DNA of 64,000 nt, taken from positions 20,013 to 84,012 of IMG/VR virus record IMGVR_UViG_3300013005_000031. One strand, 5' to 3'. The translations under genes and the position numbers were made by a program. The DNA is from a virus. Position 1 is the first letter of the stretch, and each line of letters opens with the position of its first letter. The notes under the pieces were generated by a model. It saw only the letters and a list, made by a program, of their open reading frames with translations. It made no database searches and was not told where the DNA came from. Below are positions 30,978-41,687 of the stretch, piece by piece.

Positions 30978-33900
30978 TACTTTACTTCTTCAAGTTTATA
31001 ACCTAATCTTTCTAATTCTTCTTTAGAGAGATCATCTAATTCTATTTCATCCCCCACTTCATATTCAAATGCTCCACCGTATTGTTTAAAGATAATAGGA
31101 TTTTCTTGTGTTAAAACCATAGGCTTACCAAATGCATCCATAGCATCTACCATCCAAGGACTAAGATTTTTTTCATAACTATATTTGTCCATATATGCTT
31201 TACGATTAAATCCCCAAAGATCACGTGCTACTGTAGAAAATTTATCTTTTGATAATCTTTTCAAAAAGTTCATGTGACCTTGTATATCATCATATGGATT
31301 AATAGGATTTCTTCTCAAGTGAAAACCAAATGGTAACTCTCCTTCTTTTGTTGTATTAGCATTAACTTGAAATGGAATAGTCTCTTGACCATATTGATCA
31401 AATAAATAATTTAAATTATCTTTAATAAGCCCTTCAAATTCAGATGGTGAATATGGTGATGCATCAACAAGTTTAAGTTTTCCAGTGGTAGGGTCATAAA
31501 ATGTTTTAAATTCATCACTAGTAAGTAAATTATCATTTTTATATCCTTGCATTAGATCTACTAAAGGACCAGATGTTTTACTTTCATCTGGTATGTTTGC
31601 TAATAAACTTTTTATTGAAAGATCTTCCCCTCCTTTTATTTCAGAAAATAACTCATAAGCTTTTAATGGACCATACCAATCTATTGCTTGTTGTAATCCA
31701 GCATCACTTTCAAAGTCATAAAATGTTGGCTCAAAACCTGTTTCATCACCAAAGAAATAATTTCTATTTAAATCTCTCTTACCTTCACCATAAAGTTGTC
31801 TAATATGTTCAGGAACTGTTTGTCCATGCATCACACCTGTACCAAAATAACTTGCAGGATATTTTTCTGAGCCTTTTATTGCATTTATTATATCTGTATC
31901 ATATCTTCCTGCGCGGTGGCTTTGTGATGCAATATCATAACCTATTTCTTTTGCTAAAAGACTAAAAGGATTATAATTAGATCTTGTAAATTTCTTTATG
32001 TTCTTTTCCCATCCAGTTGGTAGTTTATCAATTAACCCTGGTACTTTTTCAGCTATTTTTATAAGGCCGCTACCAGATTTTGGTGGCCATCCACCCTCTT
32101 TTCTTGTTAATGTAGGTACAGAAATATCTTCTACTATATATCCACCTTTAACATATTTGTCTATATCTTTTTTAGATAATGTTAATTCAATTGATCCACC
32201 ATCTTTAAAAGACATATTATCAAATAAATGCTTACCTCTTTTATCTGTATAGACAGCAGGCTGTTTTAATTTTTGACATCTACATTTTGGACATGGTCTT
32301 TCATAACCTTCTGGACAATCTCCTCTACCTAGAATTGTACCATTAGGATTTACTTGAAGTTCTGGTGGGTTAACTTCAAAATTGTTTTCTGTAGGTGTGT
32401 CTTCCTGTGGAGTATCACCTGTGTATTCTTCATCATAGTCTTGATCATATGCATAATCATTGTATGTTTTTTTTCTTTTAATAGCAGGTAGATTTAGATC
32501 CTTTAATTTATCTATAGCACCTTCAATTGGAACTGTATATCTTACATTACCATATGGTTTAAGTGTTATAGGAATATTATCTCCCATAGTGTCTTTACCA
32601 CCATAATCTAATCTAAGTCCTCCGGTAAAAGAAGCTACCCCAGGAAAGTCTTTAAATGGTTTTATTTGAACTGTACCTTCTGGACTTAGGAAAGATATAT
32701 CATATCTAGGCTCATCAGTTTTATTAATAACACCTTGAGCAGTTTTTGTTCCTTGCTCTATATCATTTGCATATGCATTTAATATATTTTGTGTTTGGAT
32801 GTCATTATATTCAGGCCGTTGTCTAAGTGCAAAATTTAATACATTTAACTTAGGTATAAAAGCCATATCTCCCTGCCTTGTTAAACCTTTATCAAAATAT
32901 CTTTGAGGTGATATTTTTGCATTGTTTTTTCTTCTACCAAAAACACCCATCAGACCAAGATCTGCTGTACCATAAAATCCAGGTTCAGGTGCATACCCAA
33001 CATTTAAAGATCCGTATCCTGTAAAAGGTCCACTAGAAGAATCTCCAAATGCATTACCAAAAACATCCCAACCTACATTTGCTGTAAGTGGAATTCCTTT
33101 TTTATACAAAGGTTTTGCTCCTGCTAGATTTTTTGCAGCATTATATTGATTTATAATAGTTTGATTTAATTCAGAAACAGGAGTCCCTGTATAATTTGAT
33201 ACATCTTGTAAATATTGTTGATACTTTGGATTATTTTCACCTCCCAAAGCAGGATCATAGTAACTACTAAACAATCCTTCTTGAGGTACAAAATTTAAAG
33301 TCCGGTTTGTTAAACTTTGTGCATCAGTATTGTAAGGTCTACCTAAAGTAAAAGATAAAGGATTGGCAGATAGATCTGCTTTTTTAAATAGATTAGGTGT
33401 AGTATATGTTAAACTATAATTTGGATTTCTATTAAAGTCTGAAGCTTGACCATAAGCAGATCTATAGTCAAATGGTGTAAATGTTAAAGATCTATCTTTT
33501 CCAGTACCTGGTAAACCAAATGAAGCTTTTGGTAAATCTTTTTTCTTTGCTCCACCATTTTTACTATATTGAATAGTATCATCAGTTTCATTATCATTTT
33601 TAGAAATGTTGTTTAACATCCATTTTATATCTTTATCAGAATAAGTTTTTCTAAGTTCATTTAATGGCTTAGAATATAATAACTTTTTATCTAACTGTTT
33701 AAATTGTCTTCCTGTTATTTTCTTATTAAAAGGATCATAAATATTTTGTTCATCCGCACCAAATTGTATTTCTCTCAATCTTGATCTAACTTCACTTCCT
33801 TTATTACTTAATAAATAATTATTCCAATCATCAAATTTATTTTGTTCATATATATCTCTTGGTATTTCTTCTTCACCCATGTATTCATCTTCTAACTTAC

Positions 33901-36202
33901 TTTGTGAGTTTTTATACCAAGCCATTTCATCTTTACCATATTGACTATTTTTCCAATTTAATGGAACTCTATATTGCATTGCTAATTGATCATTATATGG
34001 AATAAGTCTATCTAATTCACCAGCTGGTCTATCAGAAGAATGACTAATCTCATGAACTAACATTTGTTTATTTCCAGGAAAAGATTGATGTATTGAAACA
34101 TTACCTGTATTACTATCAGATATTCCCCATGGGGAAAAGCCATATAAATCCTCAATCAATTTTACATTAGGATTTGTTTTATCAAAATCAATATCTAGTG
34201 CTGGGATAGTTTGTATATTTTTTTTTCTTAAATCTTTTATTTCTTTAAAAAGTTTTTGAGCATCTGAATCTGTTCTAGTTGATAATTTTGATGATTTCAT
34301 AAGCATTTTATCATGCATTGGAGAATCATGCCATTTATTTATCCAGGATAATGCTTTAGAAAAATCTGAACCTAATGGACTAACACTTACTTCTGGTTCA
34401 ATTTGCATGTTTGTTGCAACATCTGGATTTTCTAATAAGTATTGTGGATCAAGAGGTGCAAGTTTTCTATCAACTGGAACACAAGTTTCTCCATTCCAAT
34501 AGTGATATGGTGGACATTCCTCTTGTAAATTTTCTCCACCATCAAAAAATTTAGATAATCCTCCATACTTAAATGCTCTACCTTCTGCTTGTTTTTTCTT
34601 TGATTGCTCATACTGTTCAAGCCAAGTATCTAAATTTTTATCATACTCCTCATATTCTTTTTTATACTTCTGTTGATTCATTAAATCTCTTAAAGAAGCT
34701 GCTCCTCTAAATTCCATTTCAGAGCCAGTTGCATTGCCATAGTCTAATTCTCCAGGAACAAAGTTACCTTCTTCATCTTCATAACCTTCAAAATAATTTT
34801 TATCATAGCCTGTAGCTTTCTGTACTATTCTAGGAATTAACCTTGTTTTGTTTCTTTTACCTAGAGCAACATGTCCTTTACTATCTAATACACCTTTATC
34901 AAATAAAGCAGCAATTTTATTTTGTGGCAACTTAACATCTAGACTTAATCTATCAGCTGTGTATGGATCTAATGTATATTGTGGAGCTTCAATAGAATCT
35001 GGAAGAGAATAGTCATGTACCTGTAATTCTCCTAGATCTTTATTTTCTAATAAAGGAGGATCAATGATTGGTAATTCTATTGGTTCTACTTTTATATCCT
35101 CATAGATTGGATTTATAGTTTTAACATACTCACATTTTTTTCCAGTAACAGGAACTGTTTCTTCATCTGTCCCAACTAATTTTTTTCCAGAAGGTGCTTT
35201 CTTCGGTACATTATTTATAATAGTTGTTTTTGGTACACAAGGTTTAGGAGGGTTTTGAGATATTACAGGTTTTATAGGCTTTTTGTATTTAAATACTCTC
35301 CATGGTTGATTTCCTTGATAATGTGTAAATACTTTAACAGGACTAATATTTTGATAAGGATTTCCTGGCAATGCCCATGATCCAAATCCCTGATTCCTAC
35401 CTTGAAATTTACTTATTGCTGCAGATGGTATTTTATATTGTGGATTTTTTAAAACATTCATGAATTGATTATATGAATTATATAATGCTAAACTATCATT
35501 ATATGCTTGCATACGTTCTTTATGAGAAAGACCATTTTGTGCTTTGATCAACTCTCCACCATCTGCATAATACTTTGCATTAGGATCAAAGATTTTATTT
35601 TTTCTTGATTTAGGTTTAGAGAATAATGGATTTTGTGCAAAGAACTTATTGGTAGCTTCAAGGCTTCTAGAGTATGCTTTTGAGTTTTTCTTATTAGGAA
35701 TTTTAGGTCTCTTAGCAGAACCTCCCTTTTTAAAATTATCTGGACTTTCTAAGTCTTTAATATTATGATTATAATAGTTAGATGTTAGTTCTTCTCCAGG
35801 ATTTATATTTCTTTTAGCTAACATCAATATATGATCTCCATTATCTACTTCATATATATTTGGACTTTCACTATGATTGTAATAACCTCCTAGTTCTACA
35901 GATGGAAATGGTGCTTGATATTGCTCCCCATTTTTTGTAAAACTTTTTCTAATATGAGAAACACCTATGACATCATCTTTAGCAATTGGCTCTTGACTAA
36001 ATATACCTTTACCTTGTATTTTAGATGGGCCAACACTTAATGATTTAAATACAGGAGCATTGACACCATTCTCAGCACTTATTACATTATCACTTTTTTT
36101 ACTACCAGTTGTGTTGTTTGTATAAGCTTTGTTATACTTAGTAGCTGGTTTAGATTTATTTAAATTTCTAATTGCGTCTATTATTACTTTCTTATTGTAC
36201 AT
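30977..36202 (-). CDS. Giant multidomain virion protein: SET-like domain, zincin motif, beta-rich region, 1741 aa
   Basis: ATG at 36202, overlapping the stop of the 1827-residue gene by one base. Residues 53-148 read as a SET-like lysine methyltransferase domain: GKG at 64-66 (IQGKGIFS), NHSESPN at 109-115 and GEELTSNYY at 136-144. Then come linkers with KKGG and ADGG motifs and a CPPYHYWNGETC loop near residue 565. Residues 714-721 read MLVHEISH, an HExxH zinc-peptidase motif, with EVRSRL about 85 residues later as a possible third ligand. Residues about 900-1230 alternate hydrophobic and polar residues with many Gly and aromatics, like a beta-barrel. LTLSKKDIDKYVKGG at 1340-1354 looks like an ancestral protein end, followed by an unrecognised 390-residue domain ending in a similar tail. 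Individual motifs are visible; activities are inference. Confidence 0.75.
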   Translation of the reverse strand: MYNKKVIIDAIRNLNKSKPATKYNKAYTNNTTGSKKSDNVISAENGVNAPVFKSLSVGPSKIQGKGIFSQEPIAKDDVIGVSHIRKSFTKNGEQYQAPFPSVELGGYYNHSESPNIYEVDNGDHILMLAKRNINPGEELTSNYYNHNIKDLESPDNFKKGGSAKRPKIPNKKNSKAYSRSLEATNKFFAQNPLFSKPKSRKNKIFDPNAKYYADGGELIKAQNGLSHKERMQAYNDSLALYNSYNQFMNVLKNPQYKIPSAAISKFQGRNQGFGSWALPGNPYQNISPVKVFTHYQGNQPWRVFKYKKPIKPVISQNPPKPCVPKTTIINNVPKKAPSGKKLVGTDEETVPVTGKKCEYVKTINPIYEDIKVEPIELPIIDPPLLENKDLGELQVHDYSLPDSIEAPQYTLDPYTADRLSLDVKLPQNKIAALFDKGVLDSKGHVALGKRNKTRLIPRIVQKATGYDKNYFEGYEDEEGNFVPGELDYGNATGSEMEFRGAASLRDLMNQQKYKKEYEEYDKNLDTWLEQYEQSKKKQAEGRAFKYGGLSKFFDGGENLQEECPPYHYWNGETCVPVDRKLAPLDPQYLLENPDVATNMQIEPEVSVSPLGSDFSKALSWINKWHDSPMHDKMLMKSSKLSTRTDSDAQKLFKEIKDLRKKNIQTIPALDIDFDKTNPNVKLIEDLYGFSPWGISDSNTGNVSIHQSFPGNKQMLVHEISHSSDRPAGELDRLIPYNDQLAMQYRVPLNWKNSQYGKDEMAWYKNSQSKLEDEYMGEEEIPRDIYEQNKFDDWNNYLLSNKGSEVRSRLREIQFGADEQNIYDPFNKKITGRQFKQLDKKLLYSKPLNELRKTYSDKDIKWMLNNISKNDNETDDTIQYSKNGGAKKKDLPKASFGLPGTGKDRSLTFTPFDYRSAYGQASDFNRNPNYSLTYTTPNLFKKADLSANPLSFTLGRPYNTDAQSLTNRTLNFVPQEGLFSSYYDPALGGENNPKYQQYLQDVSNYTGTPVSELNQTIINQYNAAKNLAGAKPLYKKGIPLTANVGWDVFGNAFGDSSSGPFTGYGSLNVGYAPEPGFYGTADLGLMGVFGRRKNNAKISPQRYFDKGLTRQGDMAFIPKLNVLNFALRQRPEYNDIQTQNILNAYANDIEQGTKTAQGVINKTDEPRYDISFLSPEGTVQIKPFKDFPGVASFTGGLRLDYGGKDTMGDNIPITLKPYGNVRYTVPIEGAIDKLKDLNLPAIKRKKTYNDYAYDQDYDEEYTGDTPQEDTPTENNFEVNPPELQVNPNGTILGRGDCPEGYERPCPKCRCQKLKQPAVYTDKRGKHLFDNMSFKDGGSIELTLSKKDIDKYVKGGYIVEDISVPTLTRKEGGWPPKSGSGLIKIAEKVPGLIDKLPTGWEKNIKKFTRSNYNPFSLLAKEIGYDIASQSHRAGRYDTDIINAIKGSEKYPASYFGTGVMHGQTVPEHIRQLYGEGKRDLNRNYFFGDETGFEPTFYDFESDAGLQQAIDWYGPLKAYELFSEIKGGEDLSIKSLLANIPDESKTSGPLVDLMQGYKNDNLLTSDEFKTFYDPTTGKLKLVDASPYSPSEFEGLIKDNLNYLFDQYGQETIPFQVNANTTKEGELPFGFHLRRNPINPYDDIQGHMNFLKRLSKDKFSTVARDLWGFNRKAYMDKYSYEKNLSPWMVDAMDAFGKPMVLTQENPIIFKQYGGAFEYEVGDEIELDDLSKEELERLGYKLEEVK

Positions 36203-39200
36203 TACCTAAATGAATTTAAAGTTTTGTAATTGCTGAATTTCAATATCATGTTTATGTCATTACATTGATTTCTTTTTAAATTTAAGAAATTTAAGTAATG
36301 TCTGAATTTTTTTCTTTGTAATTCAGATTTATTATAATCCATGTTATTTGGATTTAATATTCTAGTGTATCCATCTGCTGCTGTTACCCAAGTATTTTCT
36401 GAAGCATAGTTACCTTGAAGTATAGTAGTTCCTGGAATTAAAGGTCCAGTAGGAGGATAGTTAGAATTAATTGGAAACTCATCTCTATCTCTTGTTATAT
36501 CCCAAAACTGATTGAATCTATATTTCTGTTCTTCTTTAGCAAATAGAATATCATAAGATGATAAGTTAGCACCTAACTTAGGATACTGTAATGATAGTAT
36601 AACATCATTCTTTGGATATAGATTTAGATTTAAATATCCGGAAACTTGTTCTGTATTATAAACAACAGCAGTATCAAAATTATAATCTAACACATGATGC
36701 TGGTCTATACAACTTCCTGAGTTTCTTCTATAACATTCCAATGCATACTCTACTGATCTTGTAGTCATTACTGCCTGACCTGTTACAATTGGGAATTCAA
36801 TCTCCCAACCAAACTGTTGACCATAGAAGTTACAGAAGTCATCACAGATATAATTATGTTTCCAGAAACCATTTTCCTTAGTACTTAAAAATATATCTTT
36901 TGTTGGTAATAATAAATCTGGATGCCAGTCATGGAAACTGATCCAGAATTTAGATTTAGGATCAAAGCTTAATGTCCAAGATGCATTTTCAAATAAGAAT
37001 GGGTCACCTAATAAAAATCTAGAGTTTTGATTATTATCTAAAATAAAAGCATCACCTGTACCATCAGGATTTATTGGAATATATTCTACTCTTCCTTTAT
37101 ATAGATCTTTTAATTTATAATCTTTCTTAGCAAAGTATAAAATGTTACTAGAGCTGTCATATGTTGATTGACATCCAATTCCTGCAACAGGATTATCCTG
37201 CCAAGGATAGCTAGGGAAATCTTCTGTTAATTGATATGGCATATATAAAATAAACCACCACTTTAATCCTGCCTGAGATATTTCTTCTAGTCCTTGACCA
37301 AATGTAAATACTCGTCCTTGGTTTTGAGACATATAGTATATACCCAATGGAGTTGATATAACAGATAGTCTGTTTTGTGATGAACCATATTCATATGCCT
37401 TATCTGCATTAGATACAGATTGTTGTGGCTGAGAAAATAATCCACCATCCCCAATAGTAATCTTAGTATTTAAATCTGTCTCAAGTGTATCTACACCTTG
37501 ATACATTAAAGGACTTTCATTTTTAAATGTAATGAATATACCTGATTTGTTAATTGACTTAACTCCAGAGATTTGCCCTTTAAATTCTTTATAGTTATTT
37601 ATAAGGTATATTGACCAGCTATCTTTTATTGCTTCATCTTGCTGAGGCAATGAATAAATAATCCTATCCGGTAAGTATGTATAACATAACTTAGATACTG
37701 CAGGATTATAGTATCTTGATTGTATGCTACCTGCTGAAAAATACTGGTTGTAAAGTTTTGACACACTCAATGAGTAATCATATATGTACTCACTAAGTTT
37801 ACCCATTATTGCTGGGTTCATGTCAAACATAGCAATATAATCTGTGTATCTATATGGATCATAATGCTTACCACCTTCTGCTATACTTTGTTTTCTAAAA
37901 TCTACAAGTACATCTGATTCTACAAAGAAATCTCTGATGCCAGAATTTGCTAAATAGAAGTATGCATTTCTTACAGAAAATAAACCTTCATACTTACCCA
38001 CACCTTGTGTAGTGTCTGTTGCATAATCATAATATCTATTTGAATTAACATAATAATCCATATTATAAAATGCAGTTGGCACAGGTCCTGTACCAGGAAC
38101 AGAAGGTCCACTGATGTTTATTAATTCTGATAGATATCCAACATCATAATTTATACTGTTTACTTTAAATCTTGCATTTGGAATCATAGAATATAAATAG
38201 TAGTTATATTCAAAACCATCTGGCTGATCATATAACCAATTGTAAAAGAACATCATGTTGTTCTTCTCAGTGTATCTATTTATATATGTATCTCCCCCAA
38301 ATACAATTGGTGTTCTTTGTATAGTTTTAAACTGATATGTTATTTGGTCTATTGGACATGTCCATGGAATAGGTTGTAAGTTATAATCAGATAATTTTTG
38401 TTCACAAGAAGTTACAGCAATTTGATATTCACTACCTAGTTGACCATATTGATTTCTAACTCTGTATTTTAATGCTCCATAATGACTTGCAATAGGTAAA
38501 CTAAAAGATGTATCAAAGTTTTCAAAAGTTGGTAGGGTAGAGTTAATAAATGCTGAATCAGAAGAATTTTGTACAACAGTTCCTAATGTAACTAATGATT
38601 TATCTCTTATACCTGTAGTAATTAAATTAGGGCCAATGCTTACTCCATCAGGATATGCTAAATTGTAATAAGGTCCAGATTTAGTACGAACAGTTATTAT
38701 ATCTGATCTTTTTAAATTATTAATTACATAACTAAAATACTGACCAAACTGATTTTGATACTTAGGAACATTTTGCAAATTATCTCTAACGTAAAAATTA
38801 TCTTCAATTGAAAATCTTTTTAACTCAGACTGACCAATTTTTATCATGTTACCATAATACCCATGTGCAACAGACTGAAGTGCATATTGTCTATATGGTG
38901 TTATAGCATAAAATATTCTTAGTGTTGCTTCCGCACCTTCTGAAAAATAATATGAAATTTGATTTAATCCTCCAATTGCTCTAGTAATTGGATCAAGATA
39001 AGCATAGCTTGGCATTTCTACTAAACCTTGTTGAACAATTGGTGTTAATCCTGTAGCTCCACTTGTAGCATTTAGTGTGTTTATAAATAAATTTTGAGCT
39101 TGAGCATAAGATGTATCAGGGTAACCATTTGGACCAATAGGACCTGGATTAATCATAATTAATGCATCAAGAAAAGCATTACCACTTGAATAATAGTTGT

Positions 39201-41685
39201 CTAAAAAGTTTTGATAGATACTTACAGGAGAAGTTGCTGGTGTTGGTAGTGTAGTTAGTGCTGTAAGTGCTGCAATTTGAGATGCATCGGTATTTCCAGA
39301 AATTAATCTTTGTAAGGTAGCATTTAAATCTGGTTGATTAATTGTTCTCTTACCTAATAAAGATACTAAAGCTTCAGCTACTCCAACTACTATCATAGCA
39401 GCAACTACAGCATCACTTAACAATTTAAATTGTGGATGGTCACTAGGATTTTGAAAATTTAAATCTGCATAACCATTTAATGTTCCATATAACTTAAACT
39501 CAGATGTTGATAGATATGGTGATCTAAACATTGTATCTGGTGAATGAAATGTAAAAATATCTGTAGGTATAGTTTGATTGTAAAGTACAGTTACCGGAGG
39601 AATAATTTCTTCATTTTTAATATATGGATCATTATATAAAAAATTATGATCTGATGGGTTTAAAGAAGCTCCTATTGGAACAATTGTATTAAATGGGTAA
39701 TTTGCATAGAGCCCGGTTTTATTTTGTGCAAGTGCACTTTTATTTTCATAGCTTCTAAAATTATTAACCATCCCTTTGGCAATAATTGTTTTATTACCTT
39801 CTCTAGATCCTCTTAAAATTTCATAACCAACAATACCTGGAATATCATTACCATCTTGATCCTTTGGCAATATAATATTTTCAAATACTACTCCCATAAT
39901 TCTTATGTAGAATTCATCCCCTGAAGTAGTACTGTTTGGATTTGGTCTAAAGTGCACAGCATCTGTAGATGCATTGTTATTAATAAAATTTTCTGGGAAT
40001 CTATGATGCCTAATATTTTTACCACATAGATCAAAAGCACCTTCAGTTTGTCCAACTTGCACTTGTGCTGCAGGACCAGTCCAACAATAATAACTAGAAT
40101 TCCATATGTCAGGTCTTTTTTCTGGATATGTTTCATCTGATTGCCAATATCCCATTTCTCCAATAGCAAGTAAAGTACCTCCATCTGGTAATACCCATTG
40201 ACCATTTACAAGTGTTGCTCCCGGAAGAGTTGCTGGGTATAACAATTGTGTTGCTGTATTATATACTTCAAATACACTGTCATCTGTTGCTAATGCATTT
40301 TGATCATGAGTTACTAAAAAATTATCTGCCTCATTCATTACTATTCCACCAGGTATTTGAAAGTTCCTAGGAGCTCTTCCTGGAATATGATAAGAAGCAG
40401 ATTTATCTCCAGTGTCATATACCCATCTTATGTAAAAGGTATATACTTCATCTCTAAGATAATTTGTTTTATTGCCACCCTTTATATAATAATCAGCTGG
40501 ATATTCAACACTAGCCCATCTTGCTTGAATCATATTTGCAAGTGGTTGATAATTAAAATCAAATCTAGATCTTGGACCAACTCTTAAAAGATAATTATTT
40601 ACATCTGTCATTTGATCAGATGTTTCATATACTGGAGTTGTAATAGGTAATTGCTCTAATGGAATTTTTACAAGACTAGGGTTAATTAAATCTAATTCTA
40701 TTCTAGAAGTTTTAGTTGAGTAAAATCCAATTTGATAACCTACTGTTTGTTGATTTACAGTAGCAACAAGAACTAAAACAAACTCATCAAAGTTTTCAGA
40801 ATCTGCATCTACAGTTAATGTTAATGAACCTTCTATATCTCTAACATTATAAATAAATTGATTATTACTTTGTGAAAAGAAATCTGTAACTCTTTGACCT
40901 TTTATTGTATATGCTATTAGTGCAAAGTAAGTTCCATTAGATAATGTTCCACCAGATTGTCCCAATGTTAAGTTAAGACATGGTGTTTCCATCAATCTAG
41001 CTAATCTTGTTTTTGGACAATCTAATCTATTAATATTATTACAAAATTCACATGGTGTTGCTGGTGTACATTTTTCTTCCCAATGAACTCCTGGCCATAA
41101 GAAAGTTGTATCAACTCCATTAGAATAATAATTCATTGTTGCTGATGTGCCACCTAGCCATGAGTAATCTGGAGTTGGCCAAGTTCTAGGGTCACCAATA
41201 TTTAAAAATCTATCAGGATTAAATCCATCAGCCCAGTATACTTGCCAAGAACAATCTTCTTTTTCTCTTGATGATCCAGATATAAGATATCTTTTGTCAA
41301 AGTTTAAACAAGGGTCCTGAACTATCTCTCTATATTTACATACATCTTCTTCTAATAATCCTATTTCTGATGTAATTCTTTTACCTGTATTATCATGTCC
41401 TGCAGTAAAAACAACCCACTTGTCAGAATATAAATAAATAGCACCGATGATATATTTTTTAGTTACAGTAAGAGGCATTGATGTTCCTGTTGCTGAGCAC
41501 AAGAAATTTGATGTCTCATTTGATAATGTTCCTATGTCACCTTCAATTGTATTGTTTACAGCATTTACTGCATGCGTCCACATACCCTCTGACACAAATG
41601 AAGGGTCAGAGTCTTTATTTAAACCTTTAATAAAAGAGCTTGTGGTGACCTTACCAGTTTCTTGTAAACCTTGTTTCTTTGCCAT
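36202..41685 (-). CDS. Tail muzzle/stabilization-type protein, 1827 aa
   Basis: ATG at 41685, stop at 36202. The N-terminus (SSFIKGLNKDSDPSFVSEGMWTHAVNAV, where SxxxGLNxDxxP is the recognisable core) and the following beta-rich blocks (IGAIYLYSDKWVVFTAG; DEVYTFYIRWVYDTG) match the long stabilization or muzzle protein of crAss-like phages, which forms the distal end of the short tail barrel. The sequence is almost entirely beta-type, with many aromatics, Asn and Pro, and has a cysteine cluster near residues 205-235 (CTPATPCEFCNN, then CPKTR). It follows three probable connector/ring genes and precedes the cargo genes, the order expected for this family. No enzyme motif seen. Identification rests on resemblance and position. 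Confidence 0.75.
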   Translation of the reverse strand: MAKKQGLQETGKVTTSSFIKGLNKDSDPSFVSEGMWTHAVNAVNNTIEGDIGTLSNETSNFLCSATGTSMPLTVTKKYIIGAIYLYSDKWVVFTAGHDNTGKRITSEIGLLEEDVCKYREIVQDPCLNFDKRYLISGSSREKEDCSWQVYWADGFNPDRFLNIGDPRTWPTPDYSWLGGTSATMNYYSNGVDTTFLWPGVHWEEKCTPATPCEFCNNINRLDCPKTRLARLMETPCLNLTLGQSGGTLSNGTYFALIAYTIKGQRVTDFFSQSNNQFIYNVRDIEGSLTLTVDADSENFDEFVLVLVATVNQQTVGYQIGFYSTKTSRIELDLINPSLVKIPLEQLPITTPVYETSDQMTDVNNYLLRVGPRSRFDFNYQPLANMIQARWASVEYPADYYIKGGNKTNYLRDEVYTFYIRWVYDTGDKSASYHIPGRAPRNFQIPGGIVMNEADNFLVTHDQNALATDDSVFEVYNTATQLLYPATLPGATLVNGQWVLPDGGTLLAIGEMGYWQSDETYPEKRPDIWNSSYYCWTGPAAQVQVGQTEGAFDLCGKNIRHHRFPENFINNNASTDAVHFRPNPNSTTSGDEFYIRIMGVVFENIILPKDQDGNDIPGIVGYEILRGSREGNKTIIAKGMVNNFRSYENKSALAQNKTGLYANYPFNTIVPIGASLNPSDHNFLYNDPYIKNEEIIPPVTVLYNQTIPTDIFTFHSPDTMFRSPYLSTSEFKLYGTLNGYADLNFQNPSDHPQFKLLSDAVVAAMIVVGVAEALVSLLGKRTINQPDLNATLQRLISGNTDASQIAALTALTTLPTPATSPVSIYQNFLDNYYSSGNAFLDALIMINPGPIGPNGYPDTSYAQAQNLFINTLNATSGATGLTPIVQQGLVEMPSYAYLDPITRAIGGLNQISYYFSEGAEATLRIFYAITPYRQYALQSVAHGYYGNMIKIGQSELKRFSIEDNFYVRDNLQNVPKYQNQFGQYFSYVINNLKRSDIITVRTKSGPYYNLAYPDGVSIGPNLITTGIRDKSLVTLGTVVQNSSDSAFINSTLPTFENFDTSFSLPIASHYGALKYRVRNQYGQLGSEYQIAVTSCEQKLSDYNLQPIPWTCPIDQITYQFKTIQRTPIVFGGDTYINRYTEKNNMMFFYNWLYDQPDGFEYNYYLYSMIPNARFKVNSINYDVGYLSELINISGPSVPGTGPVPTAFYNMDYYVNSNRYYDYATDTTQGVGKYEGLFSVRNAYFYLANSGIRDFFVESDVLVDFRKQSIAEGGKHYDPYRYTDYIAMFDMNPAIMGKLSEYIYDYSLSVSKLYNQYFSAGSIQSRYYNPAVSKLCYTYLPDRIIYSLPQQDEAIKDSWSIYLINNYKEFKGQISGVKSINKSGIFITFKNESPLMYQGVDTLETDLNTKITIGDGGLFSQPQQSVSNADKAYEYGSSQNRLSVISTPLGIYYMSQNQGRVFTFGQGLEEISQAGLKWWFILYMPYQLTEDFPSYPWQDNPVAGIGCQSTYDSSSNILYFAKKDYKLKDLYKGRVEYIPINPDGTGDAFILDNNQNSRFLLGDPFLFENASWTLSFDPKSKFWISFHDWHPDLLLPTKDIFLSTKENGFWKHNYICDDFCNFYGQQFGWEIEFPIVTGQAVMTTRSVEYALECYRRNSGSCIDQHHVLDYNFDTAVVYNTEQVSGYLNLNLYPKNDVILSLQYPKLGANLSSYDILFAKEEQKYRFNQFWDITRDRDEFPINSNYPPTGPLIPGTTILQGNYASENTWVTAADGYTRILNPNNMDYNKSELQRKKFRHYLNFLNLKRNQCNDINMILKFSNYKTLNSFR

Positions 41686-41687
41686 AA

